64,000 nucleotides of DNA from Caballeronia humi (lineage in GTDB: Bacteria; Pseudomonadota; Gammaproteobacteria; Burkholderiales; Burkholderiaceae). The notes under the pieces are model-generated. The model saw only the letters and a list, made by a program, of their open reading frames with translations, ran no database searches and was not told the origin of the DNA. The DNA is taken from the NCBI RefSeq assembly GCF_001544475.1, contig NZ_FCNW02000001.1:529506-593505 (forward strand), in the 5' to 3' direction. Below are positions 26,644 to 34,481 of the stretch, piece after piece (positions within the stretch are counted from its first letter, which is position 1; each line of letters starts with the position of its first letter). Made by a program: the position numbers and the translations under genes.

Positions 26644-27425
26644 GCGGCGTCGCGGCGCGCCTTCTGATCGACGCGGGCAACAGCCGGATCAAGTGGTCGC
26701 TGATCGCGGACAACGGCGCCGAGTTCGGGCGCGACGCGTTTGAACATGAAGCAGCGCCGGATTGGGCCGTCTTGCCGCAGCCCGATGGCGCCTGGATTTC
26801 GAACGTCGCGGGTGCGTCGGCGGCCGGGCGCATCGATGCGCTGATCGACTCGCGCTGGCCTGGCTTGCCGCGCACGATCGTTCGCGCGCAGGCGCGCCAG
26901 TGCGGCGTCACCAATTGCTATGAAGAACCGTCGAGCCTGGGCAGCGACCGCTGGTGCGGCCTGATCGGCGCGCGCGCCGCGTTTCCCGGCGAAAACCTGC
27001 TGATCGCGACCTTCGGCACGGCGACGACGCTCGAAGCCCTGAGCGCCGACGGCACGTTCACCGGCGGCCTGATCGCGCCGGGCTGGTCGCTGATGATGCA
27101 TTCGCTCGGCACGCACACCGCCCAGTTGCCGACGCTCGATGCCGCCGCCGCCCGCAGCGCGCTCGGCGCGACGCGCAGCCTGTTCGCGAACAGCACGCGC
27201 GCCGCGCTCTCGGCGGGATGCCTGCTCGCGCAGGCGGGACTGATCGAGCGCGCCTGGCAGGATCTGCGCGCCGACTGGCAGGCCGACGTGCGCCTCGTGC
27301 TCGGCGGCGGCGCGGCGAACGAAGTCGCCGGCGCGCTCGACGTGCCGCACACGCGCCATGATTCGCTCGTGTTGGCCGGACTCGCGCTGATCGCACGCGA
27401 TGCCGCCGACCGCAACCTTTCCTGA
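26640..27425 (+). CDS. coaX: type III pantothenate kinase
   Basis: 261-residue CoaX, first step of coenzyme A synthesis from pantothenate. Motifs: [12 protein letters not shown] (phosphate 1), [13 protein letters not shown] (pantothenate pocket), TFGTATTLE (phosphate 2) and APGWSLMM. The GTG at 26640 overlaps the birA stop and has GGGGAG eight bases upstream, inside birA. birA-coaX pairing is usual in beta-proteobacteria. No feature suggests loss of function. Confidence 0.95.
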   Translation: MSGVAARLLIDAGNSRIKWSLIADNGAEFGRDAFEHEAAPDWAVLPQPDGAWISNVAGASAAGRIDALIDSRWPGLPRTIVRAQARQCGVTNCYEEPSSLGSDRWCGLIGARAAFPGENLLIATFGTATTLEALSADGTFTGGLIAPGWSLMMHSLGTHTAQLPTLDAAAARSALGATRSLFANSTRAALSAGCLLAQAGLIERAWQDLRADWQADVRLVLGGGAANEVAGALDVPHTRHDSLVLAGLALIARDAADRNLS

Positions 27426-27436
27426 CGGAGCATCAC

Positions 27437-27676
27437 ATGCTGCGCTGGCTGATCGCCGTTCTCTTTCTGGCTAACTTGCTGATGTTCACTGTCGCGCGCG
27501 GCGTGTTCGGGCCGCTGCCTTCGGCGGGCGGGCGCGAGCCGCATCATCTGCTGCAGCAGGTGCGCCCCGAAACGCTGTCGACGCGGCCGCTGCGCCCCGA
27601 AGATTCCGCCGATCAACCAGTGGTCGGCGGTCCGGCGCCTGCAGCGCCGGTTCGCAGCGCACCGCTCTCGCAGTGA
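27437..27676 (+). CDS. small membrane-anchored protein of unknown function
   Basis: 79 residues: one N-terminal hydrophobic helix (LRWLIAVLFLANLLMFTVA), then a Pro/Arg/Ser-rich tail without a recognisable fold. A good ribosome site (GGAG, seven bases) and its place 11 bases after coaX support it as a real gene. In related genomes the gene after coaX often encodes a SPOR-domain protein with this same type of N-terminus; no SPOR domain is present here, so this may be a shortened relative. Confidence 0.7.
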   Translation: MLRWLIAVLFLANLLMFTVARGVFGPLPSAGGREPHHLLQQVRPETLSTRPLRPEDSADQPVVGGPAPAAPVRSAPLSQ

Positions 27677-27685
27677 GCTTTGGTT

Positions 27686-28168
27686 CTATCCGAGCGTTCG
27701 GACTTTCCTGAGAAGCGCGGTGGTCGAGCGATCGTGCTCGAACGCGATCGCTAGCGCTTTGCCGCCCCAGCCGCGCACGAGCGCGGATTCGGCTAGCTTG
27801 TCCATGTCGTAGTCGCCGCCTTTTACGAGCACGTCGGGACGCAGCGCGCCGATCAGTTCGAGCGGCGTCGATTCCTCGAATTTCACCACCCAGTCGACGC
27901 TCTCCAGCGCCGCCAGCAACGCCATGCGATCCTCCTCGCGATTGATCGGCCGATCGTCGCCCTTGCCGAGCGTGCGCACGGAAGCATCGCTGTTCACGCC
28001 GACGATCAGCGTCGCGCCGAGCGCTTTTGCGTCAGCGAGATAGGTGACGTGACCGCGATGGAGAATATCGAAGACGCCGTTCGTGAAGACGACGGGGCCG
28101 GCGAGCGTGGGGCGGAGGGCGGCGAGGGCGTCGCGCGTGGTGAGCTTGCGTTCGAAAATGGCTGGCAT
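27686..28168 (-). CDS. rfaE2: D-glycero-beta-D-manno-heptose 1-phosphate adenylyltransferase
   Basis: 160-residue nucleotidyltransferase that makes ADP-heptose for the LPS inner core. It equals the C-terminal half of E. coli HldE; here it stands alone, as is normal in Burkholderiales, where the kinase is a separate hldA. Motifs FTNGVFDILHRGHVTYL (with the HxGH nucleotide-binding motif), KGDDRPIN, DVLVKGGDY and HDRSTTALLRK. It converges on the coaX group with a 9-bp gap. No strong ribosome site is seen. Also named hldC. Confidence 0.93.
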   Translation of the reverse strand: MPAIFERKLTTRDALAALRPTLAGPVVFTNGVFDILHRGHVTYLADAKALGATLIVGVNSDASVRTLGKGDDRPINREEDRMALLAALESVDWVVKFEESTPLELIGALRPDVLVKGGDYDMDKLAESALVRGWGGKALAIAFEHDRSTTALLRKVRTLG

Positions 28169-28246
28169 CGGGGTTTCGCAGGGAAATATGGATGGGCGGA
28201 TTTTGCCATGTGGCGGGTCGAGGCTTGCTCTCCGTCGCAGATCGAT

Positions 28247-28372
28247 AATCCGCTCAGAATCTGCTCACCCGGCCGAATCCGCTCATATCCGCTCAAAATA
28301 TTGAGTATCCGCTCATATTTGCTTATTATCTGCTCACCACAAACCAGTTTTGAGCTGATACATGAGCGGATT
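28247..28372. repeat. array of 10-bp phased repeats around the fic promoter
   Basis: Seven direct copies of WATCYGCTCA start at 28247, 28258, 28276, 28286, 28306, 28316 (degenerate, TATTTGCTTA) and 28327. Two inverted copies follow at 28351-28360 (TGAGCTGATA) and 28363-28372 (TGAGCGGATT), the last one overlapping the fic start codon. Spacings of 10-11 or about 20 bp put most copies on one face of the helix. The copies cover the -35, -10 and start codon, as expected for autorepression by the winged-helix domain of the encoded protein. Confidence 0.8.
28301..28329 (+). promoter_or_regulatory. fic promoter inside the repeat array
   Basis: TTGAGT (28301-28306), 17 bp, TATTAT (28324-28329). Predicted initiation is at about 28336, 25 bases before the ATG. 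Repeats overlap both hexamers. Confidence 0.6.
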
Positions 28373-29702
28373 GTCTCCTGCGACCGTCCTCGTCGCTATC
28401 CAGCGGCTGGCGCACACCGGCCACCCGGAGGTCACCTCAAGCGAGGTCGCCCGCGCGACGCAGGGAAGCTTAGCGACTGTCCGTCGTCATTTGAACGCAC
28501 TCTGCGACGGTGGACAACTCACGCGTAGCGGTCAGGCGCGGGGCACTCGCTATCGGCTGGCTGGCCGAACCGCTGCCCCGGAACAGCCTTCTGCAAATCA
28601 GCACCCGGCATGGTCACCCGCTGCAATTGAACTCGGCCGCAAACTCGACATGCCCTTGGCAGCACGCGATCCGGTTACCTACCGGCGCGACTTCGTCGAG
28701 GATTACGTGCCGAATAAGAACTGGTTGATGCCACAGGAACTGGCTGAAGCGCTCTACCGTGACGGTCGCCTGCGCGAACAACAGCCAGCGGGCACCTATG
28801 CGCGCAAGGTATTGGAGCAGTTGCTTATCGATTTGTCCTGGTCGTCCTCTCGTTTGGAGGGCAACCGCTATAGCCTGCTCGCGACCGAGGACTTGTTCAA
28901 GCGGGGGACGGCCGGCAGCGACGCCGACGCGGTCATGCTGCTCAACCACAAGACTGCGATCGAGTTTCTGGTCGATGCGGTACCGTTGCAGGGTCTCTCG
29001 ACAGCGATCATCCGCAACCTGCATGCCGTTCTCATGCAGGATCTTCTCGCCGATACCGAGGCGTTGGGCGTGATCCGAAAAAAAATGGTCAACATCAGCG
29101 ACACCGTCTACGTGCCGACTCAAGTGCCAAGCGTGCTCGAAGAGATGTTGGGGATCATCTTGGCGAAGGCCAGGCTCGTCAAAAATCCGGTCGAGGCCGC
29201 GTTCTTCCTGTGGGTAAATCTGGCGTATCTACAGCCATTCGAGGACGGCAACAAGCGCACCAGTCGCCTGGCAGCAAACATTCCGCTGATGCTCTACAAC
29301 TGCTCGCCGTTGTCGTTTCTCGACGTCGACGCTCACGACTACGCCCAGGCGATGATGGGCGTGTACGAAATCCGGGATGTCGCGCGCGCGGTAGACCTGT
29401 TCGCGTGGACCTACCGGCGCTCGATCAAGAAGTATGTCGTCGTGATGGAATCGATGGGCGCCCCGAACCCATTGAGACTGCGGTATCGGGAGCATTTAAG
29501 CGAGGCCATCGGATTGGTGGTTCGTGACAGAAAGTCTGCGCGGGCCGCAATGGAGGAATTGGGGCTCACCGCTGATCAGGCTCCGGGCTTCCAGACGATG
29601 TTGCTCGAAGAACTGCAAAAACTGGAGGTATTCAACTGCGCAAGGTTTCGGCTGACGATGACCGCTACACAAGCGTGGATCGACGCCAACCGGCCGCACT
29701 GA
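28362..29702 (+). CDS. winged-helix/Fic family protein with Gln at the catalytic His position
   Basis: 446 residues. An N-terminal winged helix (about 1-68; VTSSEVARATQGSLATVRRHLNAL is the recognition region) is followed by a Fic domain. Fic enzymes transfer AMP or related groups from nucleotides to protein hydroxyls. An inhibitory helix motif of class II type, SSSRLEGN (161-168, with E166), precedes the core. The active-site loop reads QPFEDGNKRTSR (291-302): the usual HPFxxGN has Gln291 where the catalytic His should be, while Asp/Gly/Asn/Arg are kept. Activity is therefore uncertain. The phased repeats at the promoter suggest autoregulation. The A/T-rich promoter and its place between conserved genes suggest acquisition. 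Confidence 0.88.
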   Translation: MSGLSPATVLVAIQRLAHTGHPEVTSSEVARATQGSLATVRRHLNALCDGGQLTRSGQARGTRYRLAGRTAAPEQPSANQHPAWSPAAIELGRKLDMPLAARDPVTYRRDFVEDYVPNKNWLMPQELAEALYRDGRLREQQPAGTYARKVLEQLLIDLSWSSSRLEGNRYSLLATEDLFKRGTAGSDADAVMLLNHKTAIEFLVDAVPLQGLSTAIIRNLHAVLMQDLLADTEALGVIRKKMVNISDTVYVPTQVPSVLEEMLGIILAKARLVKNPVEAAFFLWVNLAYLQPFEDGNKRTSRLAANIPLMLYNCSPLSFLDVDAHDYAQAMMGVYEIRDVARAVDLFAWTYRRSIKKYVVVMESMGAPNPLRLRYREHLSEAIGLVVRDRKSARAAMEELGLTADQAPGFQTMLLEELQKLEVFNCARFRLTMTATQAWIDANRPH

Positions 29703-29753
29703 GACCCGCCACCTGACGCCGCCCGGCTCACCAGCAAGCAAAAATGCTTCTAT

Positions 29754-29793
29754 CCAAAAAAACGCCCCGGAGGTCCAAGACTTCCGGGGCGTT
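29754..29793 (-). terminator. terminator after the ferritin-like gene
   Basis: An 11-bp perfect stem (AACGCCCCGGA / TCCGGGGCGTT) followed on the minus strand by TTTTT. It sits between the convergent fic and ferritin-like genes and may serve both. Confidence 0.8.
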
Positions 29794-29844
29794 TCGCGAA
29801 GCAAAGCTCTACATCAACTTCTGAATGGACTTGGCGCCAACCCC

Positions 29845-30726
29845 TCAAGCCGGCTGTTCCGCCGATCCAGGCGCTGGCGCCGCGGCCTGCAGCCGCTGCA
29901 CCACTTCCTTCCGATACCGGTTCAACTCCTGCGCCGTAGCGAACGAACGCTCGAACAGAATCGACAGGTTGTGCAGAATCCGCTCGACGACCTTCTTCTC
30001 CCAGCTATCGTCGAACCGGATCTGATCATCGAGCCAGCGCTCCAGCCATTCCGGGTCCGGCAGACGCGACTGGATCGTGTCGCGCGGGAACAGCGCCTGA
30101 TTGACGTGCAGGTTCGTCGGATGCAGCGGCTTTTCCGTGCGCCGCGCCGACGCCATGAGCACGCCGATTTTCGCGAACGCCGCGCGCGCCGTGTCGCCAG
30201 CCTGCACCATCGCCTTCTTCATATAGCGCAGATACGCGCCGCCGTGACGGGCTTCGTCGCGCGAAATGGTTTCGTAGATGGCCTTGATCACCGGCTCCGT
30301 GTGCCACTCGGCGGCACGGCGATACCAGTGGTTCAGGCGGATCTCGCCGCAGAAATGCAGCATCAGCGTTTCGAGCGGCGGCGCCGGATCGAACTCGAAG
30401 CGCACCGCGTGCAACTCCTCTTCCGTCGGCACGAAGTCCGGTTTGAAGCGGCGCAGATACTCCATCAGCACGAGCGAATGCTTCTGTTCCTCGAAAAACC
30501 ACACGCTCATGAAAGCGGAAAAGTCGCTGTCATGGTGATTGTCGCGCAGGAACATTTCGGTTGCGGGAAGCGCGGACCATTCGGTGATCGCGTTCATCTT
30601 GATGGTTTTCGCCTGCTCGTCGGTAAGCAGGGACGCATCGAATTTGTCCCAGGGAATGTCTTTCTCCATGTCCCAACGAACCGATTCCAGCGATTTATAC
30701 AACTCCGGATACAGCATGGTGTTCAT
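29845..30726 (-). CDS. ferritin-like di-iron protein
   Basis: 293-residue all-helical protein. Carboxylate and His ligand motifs of the ferritin/ribonucleotide reductase-like fold are spaced along it: EWSALPATEMF (about 50), FFEEQKH (about 80), CGEIRLNHW (about 128) and SRDEARHGG (about 158). This resembles di-iron oxygenases or acyl-ACP desaturase-like proteins more than iron-storage ferritin, given the length. Substrate unknown. The ATG at 30726 has GGGG(T)GG just upstream; a GTG seven codons earlier would place that site inside the gene. Monocistronic with its own terminator. Confidence 0.8.
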   Translation of the reverse strand: MNTMLYPELYKSLESVRWDMEKDIPWDKFDASLLTDEQAKTIKMNAITEWSALPATEMFLRDNHHDSDFSAFMSVWFFEEQKHSLVLMEYLRRFKPDFVPTEEELHAVRFEFDPAPPLETLMLHFCGEIRLNHWYRRAAEWHTEPVIKAIYETISRDEARHGGAYLRYMKKAMVQAGDTARAAFAKIGVLMASARRTEKPLHPTNLHVNQALFPRDTIQSRLPDPEWLERWLDDQIRFDDSWEKKVVERILHNLSILFERSFATAQELNRYRKEVVQRLQAAAPAPGSAEQPA

Positions 30727-31178
30727 AGTCCACCCCTGATTTGCCACTTAGTGCGACGTTCTGTCTGTAGTTACCTTCGGCCCGGCGCGCACTGGCGAAT
30801 ACGACTTGCCGCCTGCGCGCCGAACAACCAAGCTTTCAATTTTACGCGGGAAACAGGCACCCAGACGCTATAAAACGGCAATAAGCACGCGCTCGATCAA
30901 ACGACGGCGGCTTGCCCGTTGCAGGAACGCCGCATTTCGACCTCGGCGCTGCGTTATTTCTACCTGGGTGAGGAGCGAAACCTGTGCCTGGGATATGAGG
31001 AAGCGGGACCTGCCCCGCTAGTCGCGTCTGGATGGGCCGTTTGGCGCAGCATGCCCGCCTTGCATGACATGCTCGTTATAAGCGCGACGACGACGATGTT
31101 CAGGCCCTTGCGGCGAGAGTTTCGAGACCCTTTTCGAAGCCTCCAACCCCCCGCCGGACGGCGCGAAACGCTTATTGA
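30727..31178. other. intergenic region without a supported gene
   Basis: These 452 bases lie upstream of the ferritin-like gene and downstream of the MerR gene, both on the minus strand. A plus-strand open frame here runs into the antisense of the MerR gene and has no protein-like features. I see no clear hairpin terminator, operator or RNA gene. Confidence 0.5.
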
Positions 31179-32162
31179 CTATAGCACGGCGGCCTGCCGC
31201 CAGGACGCGACGGTCTCATCGATCGGGGTGAGTCCGGGCACGTGTTCCACGCCGTCCGGGAGCTTGCGGCGCAGCACCGGACTGCTGCCGCCGACCCAGA
31301 TTCCCACGCCCGCCGGCAGCAGGGTGCGCAGTTCGGTTAGACCGTTCGTCACGGCCTGCGCGGGCATCGCCGCAGAAAACGACAGCGCCACGACGTCGAC
31401 CTTGTGCGCGGCGACGGCATCGACGATGTCGTGCAGCGGCGTCTGCGGCCCGAGGCCCAGGCATTCGCATTCCGCCAGCGAAAAAATCGCCTCTGCCATC
31501 AGGATGCCCAGCCCGTGACTCTCGCCCGTCAGCGTGGTGAGCAGCATCCGCGGCCGGCCGCCGCGCCCGCGCAGCGCATCGGAGAGCGGCCGCAGCAACG
31601 TGCGCAGCGTCACCTGCATCGCCTCGCTGAACAGGTGCTCGTGATAGACCTGCAGCGTCCCTGCCGCCCACGCATTGCCGACGCGCGCCGACAGCGGCGC
31701 CGCGACGTCGAGGACGAAGCGCTCCAGCCCGTCGCGCGTCGCGCGCTTGAGCATCTCGAAGCGGAAATCGTCGTAGGCGCCCGAGCGCAGCAGCGACACC
31801 AGCCGGTCGAGCTCGGCGTCCGGCGCGTCCTGCCCGACGCCCGACTCCTGCGCGAGTTGCTGCAGCACGTCGATCGACTGCGCGAGTACCTTGCTCGGCC
31901 GGTGTCCGGCGTCGAGCAGGCGCTTGACCAGCCGCAGCTTCGTCACCTGCTCCTGCGGATACAGGCGTTCGCCGCCCGGCGAGCGCATCGGCCGGGGGAA
32001 ACCGTAGCGTCGTTCCCAGACCCGCAGCGTGTCCTTCGTCAGCCCGATCTCGTGGGCAATCGCGCCGATGCCGATGCCCGCGAGCGGCACGACAGCGTCG
32101 TCCAGGTCGCCGGCGTCGGACAACGGCTCTCCTCCGTCACTGATTTCTGGTATGTTTGTCAT
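31179..32162 (-). CDS. MerR-family regulator with B12-binding domain (CarH/LitR-like)
   Basis: 327 residues. MerR helix-turn-helix at about 30-100 (HEIGLTKDTLRVWERRYGFPRPMRSPGGERLY), then a cap helix bundle and a cobalamin-binding Rossmann domain. The CarH photoreceptor signature W-x9-E-H is exact (W165, E175, H176 in WAAGTLQVYHEH), and the cobalt-ligand motif ExHxxG is present (E214, H216, G219). In such proteins adenosylcobalamin makes a DNA-bound tetramer that light breaks. The residue after Trp, His132 in Thermus CarH, is Ala166 here. Start at ATG 32162; a TTG two codons earlier is possible. Divergent from a lipid/flavin operon that it probably represses in the dark. Confidence 0.85.
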   Translation of the reverse strand: MTNIPEISDGGEPLSDAGDLDDAVVPLAGIGIGAIAHEIGLTKDTLRVWERRYGFPRPMRSPGGERLYPQEQVTKLRLVKRLLDAGHRPSKVLAQSIDVLQQLAQESGVGQDAPDAELDRLVSLLRSGAYDDFRFEMLKRATRDGLERFVLDVAAPLSARVGNAWAAGTLQVYHEHLFSEAMQVTLRTLLRPLSDALRGRGGRPRMLLTTLTGESHGLGILMAEAIFSLAECECLGLGPQTPLHDIVDAVAAHKVDVVALSFSAAMPAQAVTNGLTELRTLLPAGVGIWVGGSSPVLRRKLPDGVEHVPGLTPIDETVASWRQAAVL

Positions 32163-32169
32163 GGACAAA
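32155..32169. promoter_or_regulatory. palindrome at the carH-like start codon
   Basis: TTTGTC-ATG-GACAAA is a perfect 6-bp inverted repeat spanning the start of the MerR-type gene. It is a candidate autoregulatory site. GGACAAA recurs at 32283-32289. Confidence 0.45.
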
Positions 32170-32186
32170 ATGATCCATCGTCGAGG

Positions 32187-32212
32187 TTAGGCAAACTTTC
32201 TCCCTTGCCTAA
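32187..32212. promoter_or_regulatory. inverted repeat, candidate CarH/LitR operator
   Basis: TTAGGCAA (32187-32194) and TTGCCTAA (32205-32212) form a perfect 8-bp inverted repeat with a 10-bp spacer in the divergent promoter region. A TGATCC at 32171-32176 resembles the -35 of ECF11/RpoE-ChrR-type promoters, but no good -10 is clear. Confidence 0.5.
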
Positions 32213-32367
32213 ATCCTTCTATTAAAAGGCTGAGACTGAAACACCTGCACTCCCATGATAGACGATTTTTTCAAAACATCATGGACAAATATTGGTCTGA
32301 TATCCCGGTGCATCCGCACCGGCCGGAACTGCGTAAATCCGGGGACCGAAGCGAGAACGGAGATGCC

Positions 32368-33666
32368 ATGCGAGTTGCAGTGATCGGAGCGGGGATTTCG
32401 GGGCTCGCATGCGCGTGGCGCCTGGCGCAAAGCGACGCCGCGATAGAAACGACGCTCTTCGAAGCGAACCGATACTTCGGCGGCCACGCCAACACGGTGG
32501 ACGTCACGCTCGACGGCATCACGCATCCGGTCGATACGGGTTTTCTCGTGTTCAACGAACGCACGTACCCGAATCTCGTTGCGCTGTTCGAGGAACTCGA
32601 CATTCCGACCACCGAAACCGACATGTCGTTCTCCGTTTCGCTCGCGGATCGCGCACTTGAGTGGGCGGGCACGAACCTGAACACGGTGTTCGCGCAGCGG
32701 CTCAATCTGCTGCGGCCCTCGTTCCTGCGCATGCTCGCGGACATCGTGCGCTTCAACCGCCTTGCGACTTCGATGGCGCTTGCAACGCGCGATGAAGCGT
32801 CGCCGGTCGAATCCGTCGGCGGCTTTCTGGAACGCGAGCGCTTCTCGGCTGCATTTCGCGACGGATACCTGCTTCCGATGATAGGCGCGATCTGGTCGTG
32901 CCCCGTCGCGCAAATGATGGCCTTCCCGGTCGGGACGCTCGTGCGCTTTTGCCATAACCACGGCTTGCTGCAGGTCGCGGACCGTCCGCGCTGGCGCACC
33001 GTGACGGGCGGCAGCCGCGAATACGTCGCGCGGATGCTGGCGCGCATCCCGGATGCGCGTTTGAGCGAGCCCGTTCGGTCGGTACGCCGCGTGGTGCGCG
33101 ATGCGCGGCCCTCGGTGGAGATTCAAACAACAAGCGGCGTTGAAACGTTCGATCACGCCGTGCTCGCGTGTCACAGCGACGAAGCGCTATCCATGCTCGC
33201 GGATGCATCGACCGACGAGCGCGCGGTGCTGCGCACGATCCGCTATCTGCCGAACCGCGCCGTGCTGCACACCGACGCATCGCTGCTGCCCGCGCGGCGC
33301 GCCTGGTCCGCGTGGAATTACGAGAGCCGCAGCGCGGCAGGGGAAACGCACGTGTGCGTTCACTACCTGATCAATCGATTGCAGCCGCTGCCGTTCGAAA
33401 CGCCTGTGATCGTTTCGCTGAATCCGGTGCGCGAGCCGCATCCCGATCGGGTGCTGCGCGAGTTCGCCTACAGCCATCCGCTCTTCGATCAACCCGCCAT
33501 CGATGCTCAGCGAGCACTCCCCGCGTTGCAAGGCGAGCGAAATACGTGGTTCGCGGGGGCGTGGACAGGCTATGGCTTCCACGAGGATGGCCTGACGTCG
33601 GGGCTGGCGGCGGCGTCTCTAATCAGGCGTGCCACCGCGTCCGAACGACCGGAGCTCGTCGCATGA
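32368..33666 (+). CDS. FAD-dependent amine oxidase/phytoene-desaturase-like protein
   Basis: 432 residues. An N-terminal dinucleotide site VIGAGISGLACAWRL is followed by FGGHANTVDV and DTGFLVFNERTYPN, typical of the NAD/FAD-binding protein found beside DUF1365 and CFA synthase in many proteobacteria; C-terminal WFAGAWTGYGFHEDGLTSG closes the FAD site. Reaction unknown; lipid oxidation or furan fatty-acid synthesis has been suggested for this gene set. The ATG at 32368 has GGAG seven bases upstream; an in-frame ATG at 32281 adds 29 unconserved residues. The stop overlaps the DUF1365 start (ATGA). Confidence 0.88.
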   Translation: MRVAVIGAGISGLACAWRLAQSDAAIETTLFEANRYFGGHANTVDVTLDGITHPVDTGFLVFNERTYPNLVALFEELDIPTTETDMSFSVSLADRALEWAGTNLNTVFAQRLNLLRPSFLRMLADIVRFNRLATSMALATRDEASPVESVGGFLERERFSAAFRDGYLLPMIGAIWSCPVAQMMAFPVGTLVRFCHNHGLLQVADRPRWRTVTGGSREYVARMLARIPDARLSEPVRSVRRVVRDARPSVEIQTTSGVETFDHAVLACHSDEALSMLADASTDERAVLRTIRYLPNRAVLHTDASLLPARRAWSAWNYESRSAAGETHVCVHYLINRLQPLPFETPVIVSLNPVREPHPDRVLREFAYSHPLFDQPAIDAQRALPALQGERNTWFAGAWTGYGFHEDGLTSGLAAASLIRRATASERPELVA

Positions 33667-34475
33667 GCGCCTTCGAAGCCCCCGACCTGCTGCTCACCGG
33701 CCGCGTGCGGCATCGCCGTCTGCGGCCCGTGGCGAACGCGTTTTCGTATCGCGTGTTCACGGTGCGCCTGCCGCTGCGCGCGCGAGCGGCGCGTCTCGCA
33801 AGCGGCGCGGGCGACTCGCGTCTCTTCGCTCACAATCGTTTCGGCTTGTTGGGCTTCCACGACGCCGATCACGGCGACGGCGCGCAACCGGCGCTCGATT
33901 ACATCGACGCGCTGCTGAAAGCGAACGGCATCGACGATGCATGCGGCGAAATTCATCTGCAGACGTTTCCGCGCGTGCTCGGCTACGTCTTCAATCCGGT
34001 GAGTTTCTGGTTCTGCGAGCGCGCGGACGGCTCGCTGCGCGCCGTGCTGTGCGAAGTCAACAACACGTTCGGCGAGCGCCATTGCTATTTGCTCGACACA
34101 GGCAGCACGATCAAAAGCGGCAGACCGCTCACGGCGCGCAAGGTGTTCCACGTGTCGCCGTTCTGCAAGGTCGAAGGCACGTACACATTCCGCTTCTTCT
34201 TCGATGAAACGCGCGGCCGCTCGCTAGCGCGGATCGATTACGACGACGCCGACGGCCCGCTCCTCGTGACCAGCATCGCGGGGAGGACGCGTGCGCTCGA
34301 TGCATCGAATGTGCTGCGCGTGTTCTTCAGCTATCCGCTGATGACGATCGGCGTCGTCGCGCGGATTCACTGGCAGGCGCTGAAGTTGTTCGCGAAGCGC
34401 GTGCCGTTCGTCGGCAAGCCCGCACCGCCGCGCGCGGCGCTTTCGCGCGCGCGTGGCGAATCGGCCGGGAGGTGA
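33663..34475 (+). CDS. DUF1365 family protein
   Basis: 270-residue protein of unknown biochemical function, always near the amine-oxidase-like gene and CFA synthase. Family landmarks are VRHRRLRPVANAFSYRVF at the N-terminus, FPRVLGYVFNPVSFWFC, EVNNTFGERHCYLL and KVFHVSPFCKVEGTYTFRF. No membrane segment is strong apart from a hydrophobic C-terminal stretch (VFFSYPLMTIGVVARIHWQAL). The ATG overlaps the stop of the previous gene and the CFA gene follows after 6 bases, so all three are one operon. Confidence 0.9.
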   Translation: MSAFEAPDLLLTGRVRHRRLRPVANAFSYRVFTVRLPLRARAARLASGAGDSRLFAHNRFGLLGFHDADHGDGAQPALDYIDALLKANGIDDACGEIHLQTFPRVLGYVFNPVSFWFCERADGSLRAVLCEVNNTFGERHCYLLDTGSTIKSGRPLTARKVFHVSPFCKVEGTYTFRFFFDETRGRSLARIDYDDADGPLLVTSIAGRTRALDASNVLRVFFSYPLMTIGVVARIHWQALKLFAKRVPFVGKPAPPRAALSRARGESAGR

Positions 34476-34481
34476 CGCGAG

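Noticed and set aside
28247..28372. CRISPR array or plasmid replication iterons
   Set aside because: Repeats are 10 bp with no uniform spacers, no cas or rep gene nearby, and they overlap a promoter; operator array is the better reading.
28049..28528. 159-codon plus-strand frame spanning the repeat array
   Set aside because: Covers antisense of rfaE2, the repeats and an off-frame part of the Fic gene; no coherent product.
30919..31518. 199-codon plus-strand frame
   Set aside because: Runs into antisense of the CarH-like gene; no ribosome site and no recognisable domain.
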